A stretch of 64,000 bases of DNA. Source: Streptomyces spinosisporus. Lineage in GTDB: Bacteria; Actinomycetota; Actinomycetes; Streptomycetales; Streptomycetaceae. Position numbers and translations under genes: made by a program. The stretch lies in assembly GCF_022698145.1 (NCBI RefSeq), contig NZ_JALDAX010000008.1, forward strand, positions 124,001 to 188,000, written 5' to 3'. Of the stretch, positions 24,265-33,018 are shown piece after piece. Numbering within the stretch: the stretch's first letter is position 1; every line of letters begins with the position of its first letter. The notes under the pieces were generated by a model. That model had not been told where the DNA came from. It worked only from the letters and a program-made list of their open reading frames with translations, and did not search any database.

Positions 24265-24930
24265 TCAGCGCATCGCCCGGCGCCGGACACCGCGGTGCAG
24301 GGCGGCTCCGCCGAGGACCAGCGCGGCGCCCGCCACGGCGGTGGGCAGCGTCCGGTCGGTGCCGGTGTGGGCGAGTGTGGCCTCCGGCCGCGGTGGGGCT
24401 TCGTGGCGGTCGGTCACCGGCCGGGGGTGCGCCTTGGGCGGGGCGGCCTGCTCCGGGGCGGGCTCGGTGTGGTGGCCCGAGCTGTTGGTGGACTCGTTAC
24501 CGGTGGCCGCGTTGCCGACGCCGACCACGTTCGCGGTGTTGCCGCTGATGTTGACCGGCACGTGGACCGGCAGCTGGACGGTGTTGCCGGAGCCCACTCC
24601 CGGCGAATCCTTTCCGCTTCCCTCGGCCGAGCTGCCACCGGCGGCGGTGCCCTCCGTCCCGTGCGCACCGCTCGCGCTGTCGTTGGTGCAGCTGTTGCCC
24701 GCGGCCGGGTTGAGCAGCCCCACCACGTTCACGGTGTTCCCGCACACGTTCACCGGGATGTCCACCGGGACCTGGACGGTGTTGCCGGAGATCACGCCGG
24801 GCGAGTCGGCCGAGGCACCATTCGCGGAGGCGCCGTCGGCCGCAAAGGCGGCCGTCACCGGCGCCGTCAGCGCCATCGCGCCCGACGCAGCGGCGACGGC
24901 GATCAGACCGTTTCGGGTAACCCTTCTCAT
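24265..24930 (-). CDS. Long chaplin with two chaplin domains and sortase signal
   Basis: 221 residues (ATG 24930, GGAAGGCAGGG upstream). Signal peptide to about residue 31; chaplin domain 1 at about 43-84 (GNTVQVPVDIPVNVCGNTVNVVG) with C63 and C81; chaplin domain 2 at about 109-150; a Pro-rich wall-spanning stretch; sorting signal LAHTG at 186-190, a hydrophobic helix and a basic tail. Long chaplins (ChpA-C type) are attached to the wall by sortase and recruit short chaplins to the amyloid coat of aerial hyphae. In domain 2 both Cys are replaced (S129, E146), so only domain 1 can form the usual disulfide. Confidence 0.93.
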   Translation of the reverse strand: MRRVTRNGLIAVAAASGAMALTAPVTAAFAADGASANGASADSPGVISGNTVQVPVDIPVNVCGNTVNVVGLLNPAAGNSCTNDSASGAHGTEGTAAGGSSAEGSGKDSPGVGSGNTVQLPVHVPVNISGNTANVVGVGNAATGNESTNSSGHHTEPAPEQAAPPKAHPRPVTDRHEAPPRPEATLAHTGTDRTLPTAVAGAALVLGGAALHRGVRRRAMR

Positions 24931-25229
24931 AGGTTCCCTGCCTTCCAGACATGGTCGCGGGCACGTACCCCGCGCCGGAGAAGCGGGCACCTGCCCGCAC
25001 GGGATAAAACGCGGGCGAACCATCCGGGTTATGGCTTATCGGTCTTTCACCCCATCGAGCGGCACGGTTATCGAACTAGCAGCAAAACTGCCGTACGACC
25101 GCGCAGGGGCGCACAGGGTAGGGCACCCGGCGCGGTCCCGCCGGTCCGGAGGCGGGCCCGGCGAGGCCCGCTTATCGTGATCGAGGGCGTCGCGCTTCCG
25201 GTCCCCGGCAGGCGTCCCTGGAGGCATCC
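24931..25229. other. Divergent intergenic region, 299 bases
   Basis: An AT-richer stretch (about 25000-25100) probably holds the chaplin promoter. I saw no clear BldN-type element, small gene or stable RNA here. Confidence 0.4.
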
Positions 25230-26810
25230 ATGCTGGCCAAGTTGTCGACGCGGCCCGCGGTCGTCCGACGCTGCGCCGCCACCGGAGCAACCGCTCTAGC
25301 CCTGGTGGGCGCGGGTCTGCCCGCCGTGGCCTCGGACGGTACCGGCCCCGGCCTGACGCGGTTCTACGGGCAGCAGGTCAAGTGGTCCCCGTGCAAGGGC
25401 GAGGACATGCCCAGGGACCTGCAGTGCGGCAAGGTCACCGTTCCCCTCGACTACGGCAGGCCCAGGGCCCGCACGCTCGACCTGGCGCTGGCCCGTTACC
25501 GCGCGACGGGCAAGAAGCGCGGCTCGGTCGTGCTGAACTTCGGCGGCCCCGGCGCGGCGGGCGTCAGTGAACTCGCCGCCGGCGGGGACGACTTCATGGG
25601 CCTGACCGACAACTACGACGTGGTGTCCTTCGACCCCCGCGGCGTCGGCCGGTCCTCGCCGGTCAGCTGCGGGGACGGGGCCGCCGAGGCCTCGATCACT
25701 GCCGCCTCGGGCGCCGAGGCGGACCATCCGCGGGCCGTCCTCGAACAGTTGAAGAAGGCGGCTGCCGAATGCGCCAAGCACTCGGGTCCGGTGCTCCCCC
25801 ACATCGGCACGGTGAACACGGCACGCGACCTGGACGTGATCCGCCAGGCACTGGGCGACAAGAAGCTCAACTACCTCGGGTTCTCCTACGGAACCCGGCT
25901 CGGTGCGGTGTACGCGGCCCGGTTCCCCAAGAAGGTCGGCCGGCTGGTGCTCGACGGGGTGGACACGCTCACCGAGCCGATGTCCGAGCAGGGGGTCGCG
26001 GGCGCCGAGGGGCAGCAGACGGCACTCGACGACTTCATCGACTGGTGCGCTGAGGACATCGCCTGCCCGTTCGGCCAGGACGCGCGCGACGCCCGGGAGC
26101 AGGTCGTACGGCTCGTCCACTCCCTCGACGAGGATCCGGTGCCCACGGACTTCGGCCAGGAGTTCACGGGACAGGATCTCGTGGGCGCGATCAGCCAGGC
26201 GCTCTACAGCAAGCAGTTGTGGCCCTCGCTGGAGCGCGCGATCGCCGAACTCGTGGAGGACGGCGACACCCGCGGCGTCATGGCCTTCGCGAGCGGCGGC
26301 GCGGGTCTGCCCGTGCGGCAGCAGCGGCACGACGGACTGGTCGACGAGAACGACGTACCGCTCGACAACCTTCCGGCGGCCCTGATGGCGATCAACTGCG
26401 CGGACGACCCCGACCGTCCGGCCGCGGCCACCATCGTCAGGGAACTCGGCAGGCTGCGCACCGAGTACGAGCAGGCATCACCGGTCTTCGGCCGCTACCG
26501 CCTGACCGAACTGCTGATGTGCTACGGCCGCCCCAAGGGCACCGACTACATCCGCGAGGACGTACGGGACCTCCACACGCCCAGAATGCTGCTCGTCGGC
26601 ACCCGCGGTGACCCGGCGACGCCGTACCGCTGGACCGTGGAGACGGCGAAACGGCTCGGCGACTCGGCCGTGGTGCTCGACAACAAGGGCGAGGGGCACA
26701 CCGGTTACGCTTCCTCCAAGTGCGTGCACGGCAAGGTCGACGCCTTCCTGCTGTACGGCAGCCTGCCGCCGACCGGCAGCTCCTGCGGGCCGGAGGAGGA
26801 CGAACACTGA
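25230..26810 (+). CDS. Secreted S33 peptidase (tripeptidyl aminopeptidase type)
   Basis: 526 residues: signal peptide ending about residue 34, then an alpha/beta hydrolase of the Streptomyces tripeptidyl aminopeptidase (SlpD/E, MEROPS S33) group. The oxyanion strand is VVLNFGGPGAAG, the nucleophile elbow LGFSYGTRLG, the acid in VGTRGDPATPY and the His in GEGHTGYASSKCV; the C-terminal TAP-like domain with its Cys pairs is present. The enzyme removes N-terminal peptides outside the cell. Monocistronic between the chaplin and a converging MarR gene. Confidence 0.88.
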   Translation: MLAKLSTRPAVVRRCAATGATALALVGAGLPAVASDGTGPGLTRFYGQQVKWSPCKGEDMPRDLQCGKVTVPLDYGRPRARTLDLALARYRATGKKRGSVVLNFGGPGAAGVSELAAGGDDFMGLTDNYDVVSFDPRGVGRSSPVSCGDGAAEASITAASGAEADHPRAVLEQLKKAAAECAKHSGPVLPHIGTVNTARDLDVIRQALGDKKLNYLGFSYGTRLGAVYAARFPKKVGRLVLDGVDTLTEPMSEQGVAGAEGQQTALDDFIDWCAEDIACPFGQDARDAREQVVRLVHSLDEDPVPTDFGQEFTGQDLVGAISQALYSKQLWPSLERAIAELVEDGDTRGVMAFASGGAGLPVRQQRHDGLVDENDVPLDNLPAALMAINCADDPDRPAAATIVRELGRLRTEYEQASPVFGRYRLTELLMCYGRPKGTDYIREDVRDLHTPRMLLVGTRGDPATPYRWTVETAKRLGDSAVVLDNKGEGHTGYASSKCVHGKVDAFLLYGSLPPTGSSCGPEEDEH

Positions 26811-26843
26811 CGTCCGGGGCGGCCCGGCTCTCCCGGCTGCGCC

Positions 26844-27269
26844 TCAGATCTCCCAGTACGCGAGACGGTGCAGGGCCTCGGCCGTCCGTACGAACCCGTC
26901 GTCGCCGAGCAGCGCCCGCAACTCCGCGTTGAAGCGGTCGACCTCCGGCTCCGCGGCGTTCAGGGCAGCGGTCCCCGCGTCGGTCAACTCCAGGACCACG
27001 GCCCGGTGTTCACGGGGGTGCGCCTGCTTGTGCAGCAGGTTGGCCGCGGTGAGCCGGCCGACGAGCGCGGTGACCGCGGACTCCCGCAGGCCGAGGACGC
27101 GGGCCAGCTCCTGCTGGGTGATCCCCGGCCGGTCCCGCACCGCGTACAGCGCGCCGAGCTGTGCGGTGGTCACGTGGGCGACGGCCAGGCAGCGCCGGTC
27201 GACCGCGGTGCGCAGCCGGTGCGCCGCCCGCTGCAACAGGAAGAAAAGCCGCTGATCAGGCTCGGACAT
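26844..27269 (-). CDS. MarR-family transcriptional regulator
   Basis: 141 residues from ATG 27269. Winged helix: LGALYAVRDRPGITQQELAR, RESAVTALVGRLTAANLL, and the wing HPREHRAVVLELTDAG. It is divergent from a thioesterase gene; a perfect dyad between them (27307-27328) is the likely operator, so it should repress both. The effector is probably an aromatic acid or acyl-CoA, judging only from family habits. Confidence 0.87.
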   Translation of the reverse strand: MSEPDQRLFFLLQRAAHRLRTAVDRRCLAVAHVTTAQLGALYAVRDRPGITQQELARVLGLRESAVTALVGRLTAANLLHKQAHPREHRAVVLELTDAGTAALNAAEPEVDRFNAELRALLGDDGFVRTAEALHRLAYWEI

Positions 27270-27306
27270 GGGCCGATGTTGACAGACGGCACGCGTTCGC
27301 GCCACC

Positions 27307-27328
27307 CTCACTTCACAGGTGAAGTGAG
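27307..27328. promoter_or_regulatory. MarR operator, perfect inverted repeat
   Basis: 10-bp arms CTCACTTCAC / GTGAAGTGAG with two bases between; ends eight bases before the thioesterase start. Confidence 0.75.
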
Positions 27329-27336
27329 GTGGGGAC

Positions 27337-27771
27337 GTGGGTGGGACGACGGATCTGGAGCTGGCCCGAAAGGCCCTCGCGGAACAGCCGTTCAGCAGGC
27401 TGCTCGGCGCGCGCGTGACGGCCTTCGGCGACGGCGAGGCCACGGTGGAGCTGGACATCCGCGAGGACCTGCTCCAGCAGTACGGCTTCGTCCACGGCGG
27501 TGTGCTCTCCTACGCGGCCGACAACACGCTGACGCTCGCCGCGGCGACCGTCGTCGGGACGGATGTGATCACGTCCGGCTTCACCGTCGACTATCTGCGC
27601 CCGGCCACCGGCCGGCTGCTGCGCGCCCACGCCCAGGTGGTGCGGGCCGGCCGCACCCGGGTCGTCTCCCGCTGCGACGTGGTCACGATCGACGACGCCG
27701 GTACACAGACCCTGTGCGCCGTGGCGCAGGGGAACATCGCGGTGATCGAACCGGTCGGCGACCGACGGTAG
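27337..27771 (+). CDS. PaaI-like hotdog thioesterase
   Basis: 144 residues from GTG 27337. The hotdog helix motif QYGFVHGGVLSYAADNTLTLAA, with HGG in place for the catalytic loop, and FTVDYLRPATGRLLRAHAQVV are typical of PaaI/YdiI-type acyl-CoA thioesterases, which hydrolyse aryl- or acyl-CoA in the cytoplasm. It is under a divergent MarR regulator. The start overlaps the edge of the regulator's operator region, so repression should be tight. Confidence 0.85.
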   Translation: MGGTTDLELARKALAEQPFSRLLGARVTAFGDGEATVELDIREDLLQQYGFVHGGVLSYAADNTLTLAAATVVGTDVITSGFTVDYLRPATGRLLRAHAQVVRAGRTRVVSRCDVVTIDDAGTQTLCAVAQGNIAVIEPVGDRR

Positions 27772-27851
27772 TCCGCGCCGTGTGAAACGCCCGTGTGTCT
27801 GCCGTTCCTGCCCCTAATGCCCGATCGGCGAAACGGTCCTATGGTGCTGTT

Positions 27852-28949
27852 ATGGAGCACGACCTGAGTCCGTCAACGCTGTCCGAGCTCCGGCGCCCGC
27901 GCGTCTATCCGGCCGTGTCCGTGCTGACGCCGACGCATCGCCGCGAGCCCGAGAACACCCAGGATCCGGTCCGGCTGCGCAATGTGGTGGCCGAGGCCAA
28001 GAAGCAACTGGAGGCCGATCCCGCGGTGACGCGGGAGCGCCGCCTGGACGTGGTCCGTCAGCTCGACCAGGCACTCACGGAGGTGGATCTCACGCATGCC
28101 GAGGACGGTCTGGTGATCTTCGCCGCTCCGGGCGAGCACCAGGTGTGGTCGCTCGGCCGTACCGTCCCGGAGCGGGTGGTGCTCTCCGACACCTTCCTCA
28201 CCCGCAACCTCGTCTCCGCACAGGCCGCCGAGCGGCCGTTCTGGGTGCTGTCGGTCTCCGCCGACCGGGCCACGCTCTGGAGCGGAGGCGCGGACCGGGT
28301 CACGGAGGACGGCGCCGGCGGATTCCCGCTGACCAGGCGCCCGCAGAACTTCGACGCCGAGCGGCAGGAGCGGATCGGCGACATGCCGAGCACCTTCCGC
28401 GACGAGGACACCCGCCACTTCCTGCGCGACGCCGACACCGCGATGGGCATGGTCCTGCGCGAGTCCCCCCGGCCGCTCTACGTCACCGGCGATCCGGCCG
28501 CCCTGTCGGTGCTGGACGAGGTGGGCGGCGCGACCAAGGAGGCGGTGCACGTGCCGCACGGCGGTCTCGCGCACGGCACCCCGGACGCCGTGTGGCAGGC
28601 GATCCGGCCCGTGATCGAATCCGTGGCCCGCAAGAGCAGCGACGCGGTGGCCCGGGAGCTCGAAACGGCCCGTGGCCGCAAGGCGTTCGCGGCCGGTGTC
28701 GACGAGGTCTGGCAGAGCGCCCGCGAGGGTCGCGTCCGGCTGCTCGCCGTCGAGGAGAACTACCGCGTGACGATGCGCGACGCGCACGGCGACCATCTGG
28801 TGCCCGCCGAGAGCGGCGACCTCGACGCGCGCGAGGACATCGTGGACGAGATCGTCGAGCAGTGCCTGGAGACGGGCGCGGACGTGCGCTTCGTCCCCGA
28901 CGGGATGCTCGGCGACGCCACCGGCATCGCGGGCATCCTGCGCTACTGA
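27852..28949 (+). CDS. baeRF-type (release-factor-like fold) protein
   Basis: 365 residues from ATG 27852. YPAVSVLTPTHRREPENTQDPVRLRNVV and later RPFWVLSVSADRATLW and PLYVTGDPAALSVLDEV match the bacterial archaeo-eukaryotic release-factor-like family 3, often mislabelled chemotaxis protein. Members may act on ribosomes or tRNA, but none has a firm function. No signal peptide. Monocistronic. Confidence 0.62.
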   Translation: MEHDLSPSTLSELRRPRVYPAVSVLTPTHRREPENTQDPVRLRNVVAEAKKQLEADPAVTRERRLDVVRQLDQALTEVDLTHAEDGLVIFAAPGEHQVWSLGRTVPERVVLSDTFLTRNLVSAQAAERPFWVLSVSADRATLWSGGADRVTEDGAGGFPLTRRPQNFDAERQERIGDMPSTFRDEDTRHFLRDADTAMGMVLRESPRPLYVTGDPAALSVLDEVGGATKEAVHVPHGGLAHGTPDAVWQAIRPVIESVARKSSDAVARELETARGRKAFAAGVDEVWQSAREGRVRLLAVEENYRVTMRDAHGDHLVPAESGDLDAREDIVDEIVEQCLETGADVRFVPDGMLGDATGIAGILRY

Positions 28950-28996
28950 ACGATCCGGTGGCCCCGGCTCGGACGTACCGGCCCGGGGGCACCGGT

Positions 28997-29410
28997 TCAC
29001 ACGTTGCCGAACAGCGAGCCCAGGCTCTCCTCGACGGCCGCGCCGATGTCCTCCTGGCCGGCCGGCACCGCGGCGTAGGTGCGCAGCAGGAACCGCTGCA
29101 GCACTGCCTTTTCGAACCGGATGAGGGCCAGGCCGTGGGGCGAGTGGAGTTCCATGACGACGCGGGCGGGACCGCACGGCCAGATGTGCACGTCACCGGC
29201 GCCGGCCGGGCCGCGCAGCCCCTCGTCCAGCAGAGTGCGGCCGAACGTCCAGGTGACCGGCGTGCCGTCGAGGGAGACCTCGGGCGGGAAGTCGAGGTGC
29301 ACGGCCAGCGGGTCCGTGGAGACATAGCGCAAGGTGACCGGAGCGGGCAGCTCCTGCTCGTCGGCGGTGATGAGGCGGCCGCGGGCAGGCTGCTCGAGCG
29401 TGATGTCCAT
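28997..29410 (-). CDS. SsgA-like sporulation/cell-division regulator
   Basis: 137 residues, the usual SALP length. LPAPVTLRYVSTDPLAVHLDFP, WTFGRTLLDEGLRGPAGAGDV and GLALIRFEKAVLQRFLLRTYA are hallmarks. SALPs guide septum placement, wall processing and spore maturation in Streptomyces; SsgB recruits FtsZ. Which paralogue this is cannot be told. A perfect CRP-type palindrome lies 56 bases upstream of the ATG. Confidence 0.92.
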   Translation of the reverse strand: MDITLEQPARGRLITADEQELPAPVTLRYVSTDPLAVHLDFPPEVSLDGTPVTWTFGRTLLDEGLRGPAGAGDVHIWPCGPARVVMELHSPHGLALIRFEKAVLQRFLLRTYAAVPAGQEDIGAAVEESLGSLFGNV

Positions 29411-29808
29411 GCTTGTACGACCCCGCTGATGCCGATCGCATTACAGGGAAGCGCTTACAAGTTTATGTGACCTGCATCACACCTTGATCGGCTTGGCGTG
29501 CAGCCCGCACGGTGCGCCCCGAAGGCCCCGGGTCGCCCTGGAACAGACAGCCGTCGAACGTGTGATGGAACATGCGACCGACGCTCCGGGCAGCACCCCA
29601 AATCGCGTACGCTGCCTACGACTTGCTCGACCGTCGCACGTACACCATGCGCACCGCACGACCCCTCCGTGGGGACGGTGGCATATGTCAGAAGCACCAC
29701 CGGATCGTGTCTTGCCAAACCCCTTACAGGCGGTCGCGGGCTGTGCAAGAGTCGTAACGGTCCCCAGAGCAGTCAGCCCGGTCGTACCGTCCCGCCTCGG
29801 AGTGCGCC
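29411..29808. other. Divergent intergenic region, 398 bases
   Basis: Besides the CRP-type palindrome it is moderately AT-rich at 29440-29470. Several short frames exist but none has a convincing start, composition or family match. No RNA gene recognised. Confidence 0.4.
29466..29481. promoter_or_regulatory. Perfect CRP-type palindrome
   Basis: TGTGA-CCTGCA-TCACA, 56 bases upstream of the SsgA-like start. Streptomyces Crp binds sites of this general form. Confidence 0.6.
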
Positions 29809-31224
29809 ATGCCGTCCCATCTCTCCGCGGATCGCCCAGCCGCCGAGCCGCCAGGACGCGGCTCGGTCGACGCGCTGATATCGCAGACGCGGCGGCTCAA
29901 GGGCGACGTGGACGCGGTACGGCGCGACGCACACGGCGACGGCTCGGACCCCCAGGAACGCTGGCAGCGCGCGCTGTACGACCTCGCACTGCACCAACTC
30001 ACCGACCTCGACGCCCACTTGGGGCAGCTGCGGGACGGGCCGTCCCCCGTGCCCCAGGCACCACAGACCCGGGCCGCGGCGCCCGCGTCCCGGCGCGGCT
30101 CGCTGCTCAGCCGGGTCGGCAGCGCCGAGTGGAACCTGCTGACGGACGAGGCGAGTTGGTCCGGCGAGCTGTATCACATCCTGGGCCGTGACCCCGCCGC
30201 TCCCCCGCTCACCCTCGACGAACTGCCCGCCGTGGTCATGGACGAGGACCGCACCAAGCTGACGACGATGGTCACGGACTGCCTCATCGACGCCAAGCCC
30301 ATCGACGGCGAGTTCCGCATCGTGCGGCCGGACGGCGAGGTGCGCACGGTGCACATGATGGGCGAACCGGTGCTCGACACCGACGGCAGCACCGCCTCGA
30401 TGTGGGCCGTGCTGCGCGACGTCAGTGAACTGCGCCGCAGCCAACGGGTGGTGAGCGAGACCCGTGACTCGCTCCAGCACCACCAGCACCGCGCGCAGAC
30501 GGAGCACCGGGTCGCCGTCGAGCTGCAGGAGGCCGTGCTGCCGCCGTGGCGCGGCAGCCTGCGGCTCCCGCACAAGGGGCCCGAGACGCTGGATCTGGCG
30601 GCCCGCCATCTGCCGTCGACGACGAGCGACCTGATCGGCGGCGACTGGTACGACGCACTCGAACTGCCCGACGGCCAGACTTTGCTGAGCGTCGGCGACC
30701 TCACCGGACACGGCGTCGCCGTCACCTCGGGCATGGCGACACTGCTGGGCGCCGTGCGCGGCATGGCGATGGCCGGCACCGCGCCCGGGCAACTGATGAC
30801 CTGGCTCAACCAGTTGCTCGACGCCACCGTGCAGCCCGCCCTCGGCAGCGCCGTCTGCTGCCGCTACCGCCCCGAGACCCGCACGCTGACCTGGGCGCAG
30901 GCCGGGCACCCCGCCCCGCTGCTGTTCCGCGGCGGGACGGGGCGCATGCTGCACGCACCGGGCGGTGTGCTGCTCGGTGCGACCTCGGTCGCCTCCTACG
31001 AGCAGGCCGAAGAGACCCTCGAGCCGGGCGACCTGCTGCTGCTGCACACCGACGGGCTGGTGCCCCGGCACACGGTCACGCAGACCGTGAACCGGCTCCT
31101 CGACCTGGCCCCCCGCTTCGGCGGGGCCCGGACCGCGCAGGACTGCGCACGGACGGTCGTGGAGGAGTTCGGCGCGGCCGAACGGAACGACGACGCGTGC
31201 GTACTCGTCGCGAGGGTGCTGTGA
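29809..31224 (+). CDS. PAS-PP2C (SpoIIE-type) serine phosphatase
   Basis: 471 residues. N-terminal 90 residues are charged and partly helical; a PAS fold follows at 105-205 (SRVGSAEWNLLTDEASWSGELYHILG to STASMWAVLRDVSELRR); then a short coiled segment; then a PP2C SpoIIE domain from about 230 (ELQEAVLPP, DLIGGDWYDALELPDG, SVGDLTGHGVAVTSGMA, TDGLVP) with metal-binding Asp residues. Such proteins dephosphorylate anti-anti-sigma factors in the sigma-B-like networks of Streptomyces. GGAG precedes the ATG. No partner switch gene is adjacent. Confidence 0.88.
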   Translation: MPSHLSADRPAAEPPGRGSVDALISQTRRLKGDVDAVRRDAHGDGSDPQERWQRALYDLALHQLTDLDAHLGQLRDGPSPVPQAPQTRAAAPASRRGSLLSRVGSAEWNLLTDEASWSGELYHILGRDPAAPPLTLDELPAVVMDEDRTKLTTMVTDCLIDAKPIDGEFRIVRPDGEVRTVHMMGEPVLDTDGSTASMWAVLRDVSELRRSQRVVSETRDSLQHHQHRAQTEHRVAVELQEAVLPPWRGSLRLPHKGPETLDLAARHLPSTTSDLIGGDWYDALELPDGQTLLSVGDLTGHGVAVTSGMATLLGAVRGMAMAGTAPGQLMTWLNQLLDATVQPALGSAVCCRYRPETRTLTWAQAGHPAPLLFRGGTGRMLHAPGGVLLGATSVASYEQAEETLEPGDLLLLHTDGLVPRHTVTQTVNRLLDLAPRFGGARTAQDCARTVVEEFGAAERNDDACVLVARVL

Positions 31225-31286
31225 ACCGCCGCCGAGCGGTATCGACCCGGACGGCGTGACGAAGCGGCCTCAGCTGCACGGACCCC

Positions 31287-32774
31287 CTATACCCGTGCGC
31301 TGCTGCCCTTCGCCGCCCTCGGCAGCGACAGTTTGATCTCCTCCCGCAACTCATGGATCTTCGGATAGCTGGAGTACTCCGCGGTGAGCCGGTACATCTG
31401 GCGCAGCCGGTCCCAGGTGCGGTGGGAGGAGTTGGTTCCCATCGACATCAGGGCCAGGCGTGCGTACCGGTCCGCCTGTTCCGGGTCGTCGGCGATGAAG
31501 CAGGCCGAGGCCATGGACAGGAAGTCGAAGATCTTCGACCGCTGCCGTCCGTCGACCCGCAGGGCCAGGGCCTTCTCCGCGTAGTGCTGGGCGTGCGCGG
31601 CCGCTCCCGGCTCGTGCTCGGCCAGCGTGCGGTAGGCCAGGGCCTGCATGCCGTAGAGGTCCTCCTCCTTGAACATCTGCATCCAGCTCGGCGGCGGCAC
31701 GTCGCCGTTGTCGGAGACGAAGAGGTCCTCCGCCAGGCCGAGCGTGCGGCGCATCGCCTGGCCCTTGCCCATGGAGGCCTGTGCCCAGGCCTCGATGGTG
31801 TAGAGCATCGCCCTGGTGCGCGGCAGCACCTCTTCGCCGGAGCCCGACTGGGCGAGCTTCATCAGGTCGAGTGCGTCGTCGGGCCGGCCGAGGTGCACCA
31901 TCTGGCGAGCCGCTCGGGAGAGCGCCTCCCCGGCGCGTGGCCGGTCGCCGCCCTCACGGGCCGCATGGGCGGCGATGACGAAGTACTTCTGGGCCGTGGG
32001 CTCCAGGCCGACGTCGTGCGACATCCAGCCCGCGAGGACGGCGAGGTTGGCGGCGACGCCCCACAGGCGCCGCTGGAGATGGTCGGGGTGACGGTAGGCG
32101 AGCATGCCGCCCACCTCGTTGAGCTGGCCGACGACTGCCTTGCGCTGCAGCCCGCCGCCGCGGGCGGCGTCCCAGGCCCTGAAGACCTCGACCGAGCGCT
32201 CCAGTTCCTCGATCTCCTGCGACCCGATGGGGGCGGCCTCGAAGCGGTCGAACCCAGCGGGGTCGGCGTGCAGGGGATTGTCGTAGTCGGGAGCGTCGGC
32301 GGAGAGGGTCGGATCGGTGTGCAGCCAGTCGTACATGGCGCTGCTGAGTGCGGATCCCGCGGTGAGCGCGACACCCGCACCCACCAAGCCGCGTCGGTTG
32401 AGCATGAGGTCCATTCCCGTGAATTCGGTGAGGACCGCCGCAGTCCGCTCGGGCGCCCACGGCACACCGTCGGGATGTTCCGCACTCCCGGCGTCCTGCC
32501 GTTTCCCCACACGCCCGTGCCGGACCAGACCGAGGTCCTCGATGGTCACGACACGGCCGAGACGCTCGGTGAACAGGGCCGCCAGCACCCGCGGCACCGG
32601 ATCGCGCGGGATCTCTCCCATGTCGATCCAACGCCGCACCCGGGAGGTGTCGGTCGACAGCTGGGGGTGGCCCATGGCCGCCGCCTGCCGGTTGACCAGC
32701 CTCGCGAGTTCCCCCTTGGACCAGCCGGCCAGGCCGAACAGGTCCGCAAGGCGGGTGTTGGGTTGTCCGCTCAC
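31287..32774 (-). CDS. NsdA-family TPR-like regulator
   Basis: 495 residues from GTG 32774. N-terminal HTH-like region (GLAGWSKGELARLVNRQAAAMGH, then STDTSRVRRWIDMGEIPRDPVPRVLAALF) and a long helical TPR-like body ending SMGTNSSHRTWDRLRQMYRLTAEYSSYPK. This arrangement is that of NsdA, which negatively affects sporulation and antibiotic production in Streptomyces coelicolor. Several paralogues exist per genome, so the symbol is not assigned. It is divergent from the phosphotransferase. Confidence 0.8.
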   Translation of the reverse strand: MSGQPNTRLADLFGLAGWSKGELARLVNRQAAAMGHPQLSTDTSRVRRWIDMGEIPRDPVPRVLAALFTERLGRVVTIEDLGLVRHGRVGKRQDAGSAEHPDGVPWAPERTAAVLTEFTGMDLMLNRRGLVGAGVALTAGSALSSAMYDWLHTDPTLSADAPDYDNPLHADPAGFDRFEAAPIGSQEIEELERSVEVFRAWDAARGGGLQRKAVVGQLNEVGGMLAYRHPDHLQRRLWGVAANLAVLAGWMSHDVGLEPTAQKYFVIAAHAAREGGDRPRAGEALSRAARQMVHLGRPDDALDLMKLAQSGSGEEVLPRTRAMLYTIEAWAQASMGKGQAMRRTLGLAEDLFVSDNGDVPPPSWMQMFKEEDLYGMQALAYRTLAEHEPGAAAHAQHYAEKALALRVDGRQRSKIFDFLSMASACFIADDPEQADRYARLALMSMGTNSSHRTWDRLRQMYRLTAEYSSYPKIHELREEIKLSLPRAAKGSSARV

Positions 32775-33018
32775 GTCAAGCCCCCAGGTTCTCGGCTGAG
32801 TTGACAGTAGCCCGGTGCAAGTTGCCGGGCGACTATTCGCCAGGGTTCGCCAGGGTCCGCCAGATGGTGTGCCACTGGCCGACGGGTGTCAGGTAGGAAC
32901 GCGCCACCCCGACCCGGTCGCCTGTCGCAAGACGGGGTGCATTCCCCAGGGTGCACCCAAGGGGCCGGGCCGGGTAGCGCATTGTCGTCGCAGGCACACG
33001 AAGGGATCTGTTTCGCCC

